Of a stretch of DNA of 64,000 nucleotides, positions 22,729 through 34,891 are shown in pieces. Within the stretch, counting starts at the first letter, position 1. Every line of letters begins with the position of its first letter. Origin of the DNA: Hibiscus mutabilis (lineage: Eukaryota; Streptophyta; Magnoliopsida; Malvales; Malvaceae); assembly GCA_019671005.1 (NCBI GenBank), contig CM033719.1:19022750-19086749 (forward strand). Reading direction: 5' to 3'. A model generated the notes under the pieces. It was not told where the DNA came from, did not search any database, and was given only the letters and a program-made list of their open reading frames with translations. A program made the translations under genes and the position numbers.

Positions 22729-24128
22729 TTTTGTCCATTATAAAAGTTAGATTAAAAAATTCGATTTTGAGTTTTCCTCTTTTTCCATCTTTCTTTTAAA
22801 ACTTTTGTTAAACAATTTTATTTCATTTTCAAGGGCATCAATTTACTTTTGATGATCCTCATGAACTATTGTAAGAAAATTATGCAAGTCTAAATTCTTT
22901 AATTCAAATTCTTTAATCTTTGCATGCATTTTATCAAGCTTACATTCAAGTTCAATTTTAGTTTGAGAAATTAATTAATTTTCTATTTTGAAATCATCAT
23001 TTTATGTTTTGAAATCATGAGTTCACATTCTAAAATTAGTTCATCATAAGTATCTTGCAACTCACCAAGAAATTGAATCAGGTGAGTTAGGAAATACCTT
23101 TGATTCTTCATTGATAACCATGAGGCAAAGGTTGACTACTTCATCTTCTTCAACATCGGTGGAGCCCTCATTACTCCTATAAGATCTTTCTTCTTCTTGA
23201 TATGCCACGGTTTCTTGTATTCAGAGCACACAATGGGATCTTTCTCCTTCTTAGATTCATACTTCACAAATCACTTGAATCTTCTAGAAAACCTGACCAT
23301 TTTTTATCTTCATCCTCATCTTCGCTAGAATCATTTTCTTCGCTAATGGAGGATTTTATAGCAATGTCAACATTCATTTCTTTTTCTTCTCCCTTCATCA
23401 TAATCTCATGAGTGAGAAATGATCCAATGAGCTCATCAAGTTTGAGAGTCTTTAGGTTCTTTGCTTCAACAATAGTTGTCTTCTTTGAGTACCAAGATTT
23501 GGGAAAATAGTAGATCATTTTCCTCAAAAACTTCTTAACTGGAATAATTTCTTCATATCCCTTGATCCCATTGACAATTAAAAAGAATCTATAGGACATT
23601 GTTTTAATATCTTTATCCAGTTTCATTTTGAAGTTTTTATAACTAAGTTGAGAAGACCAATCTTTATTTCTATTACCTCATTTGTTCCCTAATAAGTCAC
23701 TTCAAGCTTATCCCAAATCTTCCTAATATTAGAATAATATGAAACTCTTCCATAATCATCCAGACCAAGCACATAAAATAAGATGTGCATGGCCTTGGCC
23801 TTGGCATTATGTTGCCTTTGTCTATTTTCTTCATCATGTTATTCTTAATTGCTCTTGAGCAAATATATCTCTTCTTCTTTCTTTTGATGAATGAAATGCC
23901 CATCAATAACATCTCAAAGTAAATAGTCGATTTCTTGAATGAATAGCATCATTTTATTCTTCTAGTAAGGTAATTTGCACCATTAAAGTAAGGAGGCTTT
24001 CAGATGGATTGGGAATCTTCAACATAGTAAGAACCAGAGGTTGAAGCCATTCTTCATGGTTGATGTAGAAATTGATAGTGCTCTTCCAATGATCTTTGCA
24101 ATGATTGTTAGACCTTCGATTGAGGCTC

Positions 24129-24140
24129 ACTATAATACCA
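24129..24140 (-). other. Primer binding site of the minus copia fragment
   Basis: TGGTATTATAGT on the minus strand, two bases after the LTR end GCTAACA. It is a decayed form of the TGGTATCAGAGC site for initiator tRNA-Met. Confidence 0.6.
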
Positions 24141-24142
24141 AT

Positions 24143-25000
24143 TGTTAGCTTAATCAATCAACTGTATAATGCCAAGAGGGGGTGAATTGACTCTTAAAAT
24201 TTTTGTGGAAGCAATCGAAAAATAGAGACAAATTTGCACAACGATTTTAAAGTGGTTCAACTTCTAAACCAAGTCTACTCCACTACCTTATCTATCCACA
24301 CTAAGGATTTTCCCAAAACCACTAGATTTATAAATCTTTTAAGGACATGGTGTAACCTTACAATATTCTCTCAAGATTTATACCCTAAAACATTGAGTAC
24401 ACTCCCTCCCAAAGAGAAATACAGATAAAGCAAACTTAAAGTAATCTTTACAATGATTGAATGTTTGCAATGATAAGCTCTCACCCAAAGAACACTTGAG
24501 GAAATATGACAATAATTAATCACAAGTGTTTTAAAAATGAAAGATACAACAATTTAGCTCTCAAAGACCCTTTGATGTTCATATTTTCTTTTCAATATGT
24601 TTCGTGATATTGGTGAGTTGCTTTGACCGTATTTTTATATCATCTCTATGAATACTAGTCATTTGGAGCTGTTGGAGATGCAATAAAGTCGTTACCTACC
24701 AAGAAAAACAAGATTTATAACATGAGGGATAGATCCTTTATATAAGGGATCTTTTTTTCTTCATAAATATGATCGTTGCAAAGTGAGGATCGATTCTTTC
24801 ACTCAGGGGATCAATCCTTTGGTGAAGGGATCAATTCTTTTAATTAGGGGATCGATCCTTTTGCACTTGGAGGTTGAGAGAAAGCGTTTAAGACCAATCA
24901 ATCCACATATGGATTGATCCTTTTTGCCTAAAAGTCTGAGAAACATATTTTTAAAGTGCAAAAACGAATCATACTTGTTTTGAAAAAGTTCGACTAAGCT
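24143..25000 (-). repeat. 5' LTR of the minus copia fragment (right edge open)
   Basis: It ends on the minus strand with CAATTCACCCCCTCTTGGC...GCTAACA at 24143. A TATA-like GATATAAAAATACGG (minus, about 24627-24642) and a U3 array of GGATCGATCC-like motifs (24722-24930) follow rightward. I could not recognise the TG start; the LTR may extend to about 25320. Confidence 0.55.
24722..24930. repeat. Array of GGATCGATCC-like motifs in LTR
   Basis: AGGGATAGATCCTTT, AGGGATCTTT, AGGATCGATTCTTT, GGGGATCAATCCTTT, GGGATCAATTCTTTT, GGGGATCGATCCTTTT and GGATTGATCCTTTT recur in about 210 bp. Each is a near palindrome around ATCGAT. Confidence 0.75.
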
Positions 25001-27628
25001 GGAAAATGTTCAAACAAATTTCTCAATTTTTATTTGGACTTTGAATTATTTTTGAGATATTTAATCACTTTGATTAAGTCTAAAATCAGTTTTTACTTAT
25101 TTTGTTATATCAAAATATTAGTTAAACAAAACTCAATTTCTTATTAATATAATCACATAAAGCAATAAAAATACTAATTGACTAAATAGTCATTTAGAAA
25201 CTCAAAGCAGTGTTGCTCTGCTATAACAAGTACTTCTAAAATCCCAAAGTTGAGGTTCAAAACAATATTAATGAGCATAAATGATGTACACAAAGTTACA
25301 TCAATTTTAAAATTTAGGAGATAGTCTAGTAGGCCATTGTTGCTTTAATATCCCTGTCCAGAAACGTTCAAAGATTTATCCAATGAAACCATTTAATTTT
25401 TTAATATTTTAATTTTATTTAATTTTTTACTTAAAAATTAAATAAACCTACGAACTTTTAAAAAAATCAGTTAAATCCCTCTGTCACACCATGATTCACG
25501 CGGAGAGTGGTCAACAAAAATTTATATTTGTTAAAAGACCGTATTAATACAATTCGAAATGTTTGAAAGGTAGATTGATAAATATTTTTAGAGTAACAAC
25601 ATTATTAATTTTAATCGAGTATTAAAACTAAAACATCCATTAAACCTATAATTTATAATCATGATTTTACCCAAAAGTAATAATTTATAATCATGATATG
25701 AAAGGTTCAAACTAACTAATCATTAGACCAAAATGTTATCCCCATCATTTTAAATGTATCCCTCAAAATCTCTGTCACCATACATAAACCTATGGATTAA
25801 GATGATAAAATATAATAAGAAAGAATAAGAAAGAAAAAAACTAGGTTGAGTGACTCTTCTTTTCCGAATAAAGCAAAATTTGTTTTAGTGCATTTGTGAT
25901 CCCAAAGCATTTCAATCATAAAAATCAACTTGAAGAATTAGCCACTTTGATAACGATATTCTATCATGGCTTATTTGATACGATCCAATTAACTACGCTA
26001 TCCAACCGGTGGGGATTTGGGGCATGTACGAGTTGAGCGACCCTACATGGCAATGTTTATAGGGTGAAAACAAAAGATTTTGGTTTAATAAATTATAAAA
26101 ATAAATAAAAATGACTTTAAAGAATGCCTCATAATATATCTTTTACTAAGATAAATATATCTTTTAAAAAAATCTTATATATTTTTTAAATTATAAATTA
26201 AAATGTCTCGTTTAAATAAATTGTATAGGGCTCCCCAAACTTTTAAACAACCCTTTATCCAACATTGCTTTGAAACAATGTTTACTTAAAACAATTGTGC
26301 ATTTCATCACTCATTTTTTTTATAGTGATTCCGTTTTAATTATTCAATTTTTCAAACTTGCGGTTTCGTAATCTAATTTTTGAAATTTGTTTTCGTTCTT
26401 TTCATTTATTCATTAGTTGTGTAATGACATTAACAAAATACTACATTTTGGATAATTTTATTATGAATTTGATTTAATATTTTATCTTTATTCTCCATAG
26501 TTGGCATCCTTCTCCACCTCTGTTTAACTGTCTTCGGCCATCGTTTGTAGCGTAATTATACTAAAACGTCTTCTTTCTCCCTTTATTTTTTCTTCTTAGC
26601 TAGATTTTTTTCAAAACTGACAAAACTCATATAAAAGCTTTGACGTTATCTTGGTTCAATATATAATCTTCCGGATGAATCAAAACAAGTTCAAAATTTT
26701 GGGCTTGAAACGATAGTAAGGGTCTTTTGACATAAATTTACCCCCAAAAAATTAGGTTAGTCACATAACAGTCGGATGAAAAAAAATGAAATTTGAAGGT
26801 TGAATGATAAAATCAGAAGATTTTGAAGTTGATGATAAAACGGAGTTGAGTGACAAAAAAATGTGGTTTACCTTTTTAAAAAAATAATTTAACATTTGGC
26901 CAGACTTACAACAATCATGTGTCAATTATTGAACTATATAGTTTCATGAGATTAAAGCATTGCACAATCTGCTATTAAGATTGAAGATTTTGAGCAAAAA
27001 AAAAAATTAAGATTGAAGACAAATTATTATTATTTTCAATAAAAGAAAGAAGCTGATGAGTCAAAAGTTTGGAGTGGAAAAGCCATCTTTGAAGCATAAC
27101 GTACAAATATATAAAGCATATGTAAGGGTCATGTAGATTCTTTTTATAGGGTACGTACCCTATGAGTGGAGGGGATCTTTTTTTGGTCGCTGTTTGGACA
27201 TCTTTTGCAGAGAAGAAGGCATGGGGGACATCATAAACCAGGGGTTAGGGTTTCAAGGTGGAGAAAGAAACAATTATTTTTGGTCATAGTTGGAACAACT
27301 CTCAATTGCTGCAGCGTTTTAACTTAGTGATTGTCTGTATCTGATAACAACTTGCCTTTTTTATTTTTCAGATTCTTTTGGTCACCCAATAACCATACCA
27401 CCACAACTTTATTGATATAATGTAATATTATTTCACTCTAGCATTAGTTTCTACGATCTTTCCTGCGTTAAGAACTTATGTGCGTTAAATAATACAACAA
27501 GCCGATTACAAATCAATCAAATATGTCATGTAAATTTTTGTTAAAAAAATATGTCGCGCAAATAAAGTTCAATCCCCCTCATATGTAACTATATACATAT
27601 CAATATAATTAATACTTGTATCAAATTT
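25001..27628. other. Intergenic region without recognised genes
   Basis: AT-rich, with short open frames only. It carries dispersed phrases on residual (CAATTTTTCAAACTTGCGGTTTCGTAATC at about 26340) but no domain, terminus or repeat structure I could define. Confidence 0.45.
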
Positions 27629-27765
27629 AAAAGTGGATGTTGTTCGCCTTAGGAGACACGGGTTCAAATCACTTTATCTACATGGTGTATGCGCATTGTC
27701 AATTGGTTAAGATTATCTATGAACATATACTACCTTGTAATCACCTTTAGACTAATTCAAAAAAA
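27629..27765 (+). mobile_element. SINE, family 1 (copy 2)
   Basis: 137 bp with a B-box-like GGGTTCAAATC at about 27660, ending TACCTTGTAATCACCTTTAGACTAATTC plus an A run. It is flanked by a 15-bp target duplication, ACTTGTATCAAATTT (27614-27628) and ACTTGTATCAAATTC (27766-27780). The 3' half matches 16707-16859. Confidence 0.8.
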
Positions 27766-28024
27766 ACTTGTATCAAATTCTAACGCATCATTTGGTTGGG
27801 TTGTAACTGGCGTATTGTATTATTTAATATGTCTCTATCACGAAACTTACTTTTATTCGTGCGTATAGTAGATGTAAAATTTAATATGACGTATTATTTC
27901 TTACACAAGTTGGGTGATATTTATCATAGGGTGGAGACGGTGTTTATTTAATACGACAGTTTTTCGTCAGTTTTGTTAATTATAATCTCATACTATTTTT
28001 ACGTATTTACATCATTGTAAATAT

Positions 28025-28365
28025 GCTAACCTTAAACCCTAAATAATAATCTCAACCCCAACATGAACCATGAACCCTAAACCTTAAATGGTGAACCTTA
28101 ACCCTTAATCCTAAACCTTAAACATTGAACCACAAAACTCTAAACCATGAACAATTAACACCAACCCTCAAACCCAAAATTGCAAACTCCAAACCTCAAA
28201 CCTCAAACACTAAACTATAACCTTAAACCATAAACTTAAACTCCAACATTTGAACTATAAACCATAAACCCTAAACTATAAACCTTAAACTATAAACCTC
28301 AAACTCCAAAACATAGGCCATAACCCTAAGCTTCAAGCCCTAAACCCTAAACATCAAACCATATT
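28025..28365. repeat. Degenerate telomere-like repeat (CCCTAAA variants)
   Basis: CCCTAAACC, AACCTTAAAC, AACCATAAACC and CCTCAAAC units recur about 40 times. They resemble the plant telomere repeat CCCTAAA but are too diverged to be a functional telomere array. Confidence 0.65.
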
Positions 28366-29020
28366 CAATATCAATGCTATGGCAATTTCAATGCTATGAC
28401 AATATCAATGCTATGACAATATCAATGCTATAACCATATTCAATAACATATTTGACACATATCAATAGTGTTCCCCTGGATCAAAACAAGATAGTGGATA
28501 CGTGAATTCCTACGCCTCGCCAAATCAATGAATGGTCTAGTCCCTCCGTCTCGCCAAATGACCAATAGCACAAATATCCCTCTGCCTCACCACAATAGAG
28601 GTCGTAGCCCAAGAACCGTAGTCCACCCCTACCAATGAGCTCATGAATTCTATGGCATGCCAATTGTATCCAATGTCCTTTCGAATCCAAAGTTCCATAA
28701 CAATAACGATATCGATGGCAATAACAATGACAATAACCATATCAATGGCAATAACGGTGACTATATCAATGTCGATAGAAATAGCAATATCAATGTCAAT
28801 GTCAATAATTTAATAGCAATAACAATATCAATGTCAATGTTCAATGTCTATGGCAATGTTTCGATGGCAATATCAATACTCAATGTCTATGACAATGACA
28901 GTATCTCTATAAATGGCTATGGAAATGACAATATCAATATTCAATGATCGGTGTTTCTATATTCCAATGCTTCACTGTTGTCAATGACAATAGCAATGTT
29001 TCTATGAACAATATTTCAAT
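28366..29020. repeat. CAATATCAATG low-complexity repeat
   Basis: TCAATGCTATGACAATA and the short unit CAATATCAATG/GGCAATAAC recur for over 600 bp, interrupted at 28480-28690 by non-repetitive sequence. The plus ORF at 28657-28947 is a translation of the repeat (Asn/Ile-rich) and not a gene. Confidence 0.7.
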
Positions 29021-30119
29021 GTAATAACTTACCGTTGCTTACCAACATAGTCTCCAAAGAGAATCGATGCAATATCCTTAGACACAATGTTAGCTATGCA
29101 ATATTTAATGTCAATGAAATCGGGAAAGACACCTAGCCTATTCCCGAGACTCCGACTACACCCACCTTGCTTTTTGAAGATCCTAAGACTCTCGGATGAC
29201 CACTCCCTTATCCTAGCTTTTGATGGAGATGGTGGACCTTCTTTCTCCAACTCTTGAGCTAGGTAAAACAATAGGAAGCGTTATGATTAACACAACGTTA
29301 TTGATATCAATGTTAGGACTTAGAATAGCTATTTGCTATTTCGTCTTCCATGGATTGAAACTTGGAATTCATGGGTGAAGCTTTAGGGTTCATGAGCTTC
29401 ATCTTAAAATCAAACATCAATCATCCACGGAATCGAAGAATAAATTGGGGTTTTACTTTACCGGCCAATGGCTATTCAATAGAATCTATGGATCAAAGGA
29501 AGCTTGAATTTTTGGATGTTTATCAATGGAGATGTTAGCTTGAGAGCTTGAGGAAGATGGCAATGGAGGTGTGTGCTTGTTCTAAAGCAAAGATTAAATA
29601 TTTGAGAGATGGTTTCTGTGGAATTATAAACAAAGAAGAGAAGCTTTTAATGTTAAAACTCTTTTCTCCAATATAAAACAAGGTAATCGGTTAAGGTTTT
29701 CGTATGTGAAAGGAAAGTAATATTATATTATATTACATTGTCATTTCTTTTTTTTTTCCCAATAGTAATGACAATCCTTATTGAGATGTCATCTTTTCAC
29801 CCATCATCCATCCATTTCACGTGAATTGTAGGAAGCAGGTAGGAGAATCACCTAAAAAGTGGATAAATTATGAGGGTGATCCCTCAACTTCCCAAACTTT
29901 GCACTTTTGCCCTCAAACTTTCAATTTTTATAATTTAGTCCCTAAATAGCTTTTCAATGTATTCAAAAGGTCCTTAAACAATAAATTAACTCAATTAGAG
30001 TCCAATGTCAACGTGATTGACTACATAGTCAAAGTCAATGCAATATTTGAACTTTTTCGGTGTATGGTTTCTAATCGCCGGAATCCAATTCTGACTTGAC
30101 CAATTTTTAGGGTGTTACA
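28366..30119 (+). repeat. LTR remnant ending in GGGTGTTACA
   Basis: The 3' edge is sharp: CCAATTTTTAGGGTGTTACA ends at 30119 and cuts a LINE reading frame. Upstream are stretches seen in Tekay-type LTRs, such as CTCGCCAAAT/CTCACCACAA repeats (28520-28600) and GCACTTTTGCCCTCAAAC (29900). The 5' edge is not recognised; the telomere-like block may be part of it. No internal domain is present, so it is probably a solo or truncated LTR. Confidence 0.5.
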
Positions 30120-30420
30120 TCAGCAATACGATTGCCGGACCGGGAAACCTACTGAACTTGTATCTCCAATTCACGCTGCCACAATTCTGAAATATGCCGC
30201 AGGATTGAGGGTGATCCTGACATATCCTCCCGCACTGTCAACAAACGGACCGCATCACCACTGTCTACTTCCAAGCTTACACGCCTAGCACCCATATCCC
30301 AAGCGCACATGAGGCTGACATACACCCTCCATAGCTCAGCCACCAACACCGAGCAACAACCAATGTACTTGAAGAACCCCAACTGCCACTGACCTTGATA
30401 ATCCCGTATAGCTCCTCCAC
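30120..30420 (-). pseudogene. LINE RNase H remnant, cut by LTR
   Basis: The minus strand encodes CGGAIRDYQGQWQLGFFKYIGCCSVLVAELWRVYVSLMCAWDMGARRVSLEVDSGDAVRLL and ends ISELWQRELEIQVQ followed by a GNRIA-like word. The first Asp position (normally D..G) is not visible, but the Glu (AELW) and second Asp (EVDS) are. The final VAD motif is interrupted at 30119 by the LTR. This is the RNase H domain of plant LINEs or a reverse-transcriptase-like family. Confidence 0.75.
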
Positions 30421-30743
30421 AAGAAACCTCCCATCAACATATTACGAGCACCATCCCAAACAGCAAACGTAACATATTACCTTTTTCATTTCTTCTCTTT
30501 TTCCTTCATGACTAAACTTTTCGCTTCAATGCCCGATTCCTAACCCATTGATTCCGAACCCACAGCCCACCAATTCATTGTCTCTCCTAACTTAATTCAT
30601 GATCAAAGTAAAAAAAATCGAAATGAACTAAACTGATCGAAGTAAATGAATAATTTTACCTGTGCCATGTTTGTTTTTTGTTCGTCGTATATGTTTCATT
30701 TGACTATTCTTCATCATATGTTACTATTACACAACGCACACAT
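30421..30743. other. Intergenic spacer
   Basis: AT-rich, with no gene, repeat or terminus recognised. Confidence 0.4.
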
Positions 30744-30947
30744 GTAAAGATTCACCATGAAATTGTAATATATATATATATATTACCACATTTCCCAATA
30801 ATTTTCGTAATTTTGAGATGGTCAAACAAGTAAAGATTCACCATGAAATTGTAATATATATATATATATATATATTACCACATTTCCCAATAATTTCGTA
30901 ATTTTGAGATGGTCAAACAAGTAAAGATTCACCATGAAATTGTAAGA
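30744..30947 (+). repeat. Tandem repeat, period 86-91 bp, with (AT)n
   Basis: GTAAAGATTCACCATGAAATTG starts at 30744, 30830 and 30921. The two complete units contain an (AT)n run of different lengths followed by TATTACCACATTTCCCAATAATTT. The third copy is only the first 27 bp. Confidence 0.85.
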
Positions 30948-32450
30948 CAAAAGCCTGCACTCCCCTCATTATAATATATTTTATGGCTTATAAAACTTGA
31001 GATTTTGGTTATTTGATGCTTTTTACTAAGACTGACAATTCATACATATTACTAACATAAAGAAGAGACAAACAAAATCCAGAGCTCAGTTAACCATAAA
31101 ATAAGGTTACAGAAAACAATATGTTACTTTGTTCTTAATTTAGATTTGCTATATATCTGGGTAAGTGTGGAGTCTAAAAAAATAATAAATTATGAACTGA
31201 ACTTGGTTTATAATTTTTCTAAGAGTTAAAATGGTTTCTTAATATTATATTAACTTTTAATTTTATCAATTTTAAAGAATTTAATGTTAACTTTATTATT
31301 TTTAAGAGGTAAAAATATAATTTTATTATATATTAACTTTAAAGTCATAATTTATAGAGAGATTAATTACAAATTTTACCAATTTAGTGGGATTATAGCC
31401 TCTGCCAACTCCTAGAGTCGTCTCGCATTGAGGAAAATATTTTATTATTTTATAATAATTCGGAATTAAAAATGATCATAACTATATTAATGCATTTGTA
31501 AAATTTTAGTTTAACACTCCGATAGAAATATGATTGCAAATTTAGAAAATAAAAAAAAAACTATTTTTTATATTTTAGCCACTATTTGATAAGATAAAGG
31601 GTTTTGGCGTGTAGGATAAGTGCTATAATATGATGTCACATCTTATATTGTTTTCTTTATTTTAATTTTCTATTTGGAGGCATTGATGTTTGTTAGCAAT
31701 GAATTAATTATATGAAGGTAGTGTGAGGTTTTTAGTGCATTTATGATTTGTCAATACTATGACTGTATTTTTATGTTGCGTTTAGAGTGCGGGCGTAATC
31801 TAAAATGTTAAAAAATGCGTAATTTAAAAATATTATTATACAACTAAAATATTATATTTTTAATAATATTTTAGGTTTACGACAAGTTTTAAAATTTGTC
31901 ATGAAACCGTAAAACAAGTTTTAAAATTTATCAAAAAAATATTAACTTAAAATGTTATTAAAAAGTATAATATTTTCGGTTGTGTGATCACATTTTAAGT
32001 TCCGTATTTTTTAATATTTCGGTTGTACCAATTTTTAGCATTAAATTAGGCTATTGTACCCTAGACTCACTATGATTTTATTGTTTAGGTTCAAATTTTG
32101 ATTTAAATGTTTATTTTCATCTTGTTTTGAAAAAATGCGGGGAAAATAATGTACCTAGTACAAATATTGGACCAACCAACATAATAAATCTTTCTTGCCT
32201 AACATTTCCATCAACAAGACAGAAACTGCATCAGCAATGCAACGGGGACCAGAGCTGAGTAGAAGCAGAGTGCACTGTGAAACCACCGGCTTTGGTCCCC
32301 TGCCATGCCCCCTTCAAACCTCCAGTGTTTTCACTGTGCCCACAAATCATTAAATTTTCCTTCTTCTTTTTTTAATTAATTAATTAATTAATCTTTTCAT
32401 TTTATAAAAAAACTGTAAAAAATTCACTTGGAAAGAAAAAAAGAAGCTTC
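30948..32450. other. Upstream intergenic region of the HIPP gene
   Basis: AT-rich, with no coding sequence. A (TTAA)n stretch at 32373-32391 lies just before the promoter. No other motif was recognised. Confidence 0.45.
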
Positions 32451-32455
32451 AAATA

Positions 32456-32463
32456 CTATAAAG
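32456..32463 (+). promoter_or_regulatory. TATA box of HIPP gene
   Basis: CTATAAAG lies 274 bp upstream of the start codon and is followed by a pyrimidine-rich 5' leader, as is usual in plants. Confidence 0.55.
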
Positions 32464-32736
32464 CCTTGGCCAAGTGATCCAGCTTTAGTTCATATTACCG
32501 TTGTTTCATGTTCCCATCTGCTTTTCATTTAAACCTTTCATGATTCCTTGAATCTTCTGCAACACCCTTCTCTCCTTCTCTAAAATTAAAGTTCCATATC
32601 TGCATTTAAACTCTTCTTTATTTCTCAAATCTTGTAGCTCAGGTTTTCTTTTTCCTTTTTTCTTTCACAAACTAAAAACTAAGACAAAATTTTCATCTTC
32701 TGTCTATCTGTCTGTTTAATTTCAACTATTTGAAGG

Positions 32737-34470
32737 ATGAATAAACAAGAAGTCATGAAGATGCAGGTAACTTAGTTGCTTTCATTTCCAAGAGAGTTCA
32801 GTTCACAACCCTTTTCTCTTTTATTTTAACTGTGTTTTCTGGGTTTTTTTCTCCTCCTCAGACATGGGTTCTCAAAGTGAATATACAGTGTACTTGTGAT
32901 GGTTGCAAGCAGAAAATAAAGAAACTGTTGCAGAAAATTGATGGTATGTTACTGTGTTAATGCCATTTTTTCCCTTCATTTTGCTAAAGTTTAGTACTTT
33001 GAGTTTTTTATTTTGTTTTGGTTGAACTCAGGGGTGTATACTACAAGCATAAATGCAGATCAAGGGAAGGTTACAGTGACAGGGAATGTTGACCCAACCA
33101 TACTTATAAGGAAGCTTGAGAAGTCAGGGAAACGTGCTCAGCTATGGGGATCTGCTCAAAAGGGTTCAAACAATTTCCAAAACCAGATGACCAACCAGTT
33201 CAAGAACATGCATTTTGATGGTGGCAAAGACAACAGATCTCAAAAGGGGGGTGGTGGTGGTGGAAAGAATAACCAGCAAAAAGGTGGGCATCAATTTGCA
33301 CCACCACCGCACCTTATGCAGCAAATGATGATGAAAGGGTCTAAAGATTTCAAGTTACCACCTTCCAAGGATCAGAAATCTATCAAGTTTCATTTGCCTG
33401 ATGATGATTTAGATGAAAGTGATTGTGATTATGATGAGTTCAATGATGAGTTTGATGATGAGGAGTTTGATGAAGGGGGGTTTGGACATGGCCATGGCCA
33501 TGGGCATCAAATGCACAACAAGATGGTGCCTATGATGGGAAAAGGTCATGGTTCATATGGCCCCAATGGCATGGTAAATGGCCCTCCTATGAATGGTAAA
33601 AAAGGAGGTGGCGGTGATAAAAAAGAAGATGCTTTCGATATACCTATAGTGATGAAAGGCATGGGAGAGAACAAGGACGGGAAGCATGGTAATGGAGGGA
33701 AGAAAGGAGGTGGTGAAAAGAACAAAGGAGGGAAGCAAAACAAAGGAAGTAAACATGGTAGTGGTAAAAAAGGAGGTGGTGGGTTACTAGGATTCTTCAA
33801 GAAGGATAAAGGTGCAAATGATTGTAATCACAAGAAGGGTAAAATTGAATGGGATGGTAAAAACAAGGGTGCCTATAAGGAGAACGGAGGCAGCAATGGT
33901 GGTGGTAACAATAATGGCAATGGGGCTAAAAAGGGTGGGGGCAAAAATGGTGGTGGGAGCCATGAGATGAACAAGGTTAAAAATGGTGGGTTTCATGACA
34001 TTGATGTTATTAATCATGGCAAAGGAGGTGGCAGTAAGAAAAATATGGGGCAGATGGGCCAAATGGGTGTGCAGATGGGTTATAATGTAGGGCAAATAGG
34101 CCGAATGGGAAACTATCCAATGAACCAGATGGGTAATTTTCCTGCAGTGCAAGGACTACCAGCTGTTGATGCTGGTGCAGCAATGAATGGTGTTGGTGGG
34201 AGATATTACCAAGGGATGGGACCGGCAAATCCCTATAATCATCATCCTCAACAACAGCAGCAGTACATGGCCATGATGATGAACCAACAGCGTGTAAATG
34301 GGAATGGTGGGGGTCTGTATCAACCAATGATGTATGCTCAGGCTCAGCCATATCCACCACCCCGTGCACCATATGGTCCTCCTTATCTGATGCATGCAAC
34401 CGCACCAAATTCTGAATCTTATGCTCATTTCTTTAGTGATGAGAACGCAAACGCCTGCAACATCATGTAA
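32737..34470 (+). CDS. Heavy-metal-associated isoprenylated plant protein (HIPP), three exons
   Basis: Predicted exons are 32737-32766, 32862-32943 and 33032-34470, with GT-AG introns; the protein is 516 residues. Residues 11-80 form a heavy-metal-associated (HMA) domain: TWVLKVNIQCTCDGCKQKIKKLL, then GVYTTSINADQGKVTVTGNVDP and IRKLEKSGKRAQLWG. The metal-binding CxxC is CDGC, preceded by an extra C-T. The long C-terminal region is low complexity: Gly/Lys/Asn-rich repeats, an acidic stretch (about 161-185), a Gly-His run (about 189-196), and Met/Gln/Pro-rich parts. The protein ends CNIM, a CaaX box for farnesylation. HIPPs are thought to bind metals and act at membranes or the nucleus in stress responses. 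The start was chosen because MNKQEVMKMQ matches the usual short first exon. Confidence 0.93.
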
Positions 34471-34551
34471 ATTTTTTCTTGGATTAGTCAATGTTGGTTT
34501 CATTTATCGTTTTGCTTCTCTAGAGTGCTTTATACAAAGCCTGCAAGTCTC

Positions 34552-34557
34552 AATAAA
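34552..34557 (+). terminator. Poly(A) signal of HIPP gene
   Basis: AATAAA lies 82 bp after the HIPP stop codon. The following sequence is T-rich. Confidence 0.6.
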
Positions 34558-34891
34558 GACATTGCTTGTGTTTCTTGCCAATTTGCCAATGGGAATTTTC
34601 TTCTTCTTTTTCCTAGAAAACCTTGTATTTGGTAATTAAATAAGTTTAGTTGATTTCCTCAAAAGATGTACCGAATGTAATATTGATATTATGATGATGA
34701 TGTCGTTGGTTTCAAATATAAAAACATGTTGGGCATCAATCCCCATATAATTTTGGCCAAAAAAGGGTCCATTTGGCTTCCGCTTTTGACTAATAAATTC
34801 CTTTTTCTCTATGACTACAACTCTTCAATTATTGCTTTAAACAAAACTACGGCAAAGAGGCTCCCATGCTTTTTTGTTTGTTTTTTTTTTT

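Larger units (their letters stand above)
21950..24142 (-). mobile_element. SIRE-like copia element, gag region, minus strand (broken)
   Basis: From right to left: PBS (24129-24140), gag start with a WLQPLVLTML.. frame at 24157-23954 whose neighbouring frames give PYFNGANY, gag core (23264-23626) KLDKDIKTMSYRFFLIVNGIKGYEEIIPVKKFLRKMIYYFPKSW...EAKNLKTLKLDELIGSFLTHEI, an acidic stretch (EENDSSEDEDEDKKW), a Lys/Leu-rich coiled-coil-like segment (22740-23050), and after the MITE a spacer with WIPNETKFFKTDANEPKRIWVP (22080-22180). Pol proper is absent. The 470-bp MITE at 22259-22728 interrupts it. Confidence 0.7.

Noticed and set aside
28025..28365. True telomere or subtelomere
   Set aside because: Units are too diverged and the block is surrounded by transposon sequence and a functional-looking gene 4 kb away.
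28657..28947. Asn/Ile-rich open frame
   Set aside because: It is a translation of the CAATATCAATG repeat, with no domain.
33546..34503. Several antisense open frames (Pro/Ser- and His/Leu-rich)
   Set aside because: They are shadows of the low-complexity HIPP coding region on the other strand.
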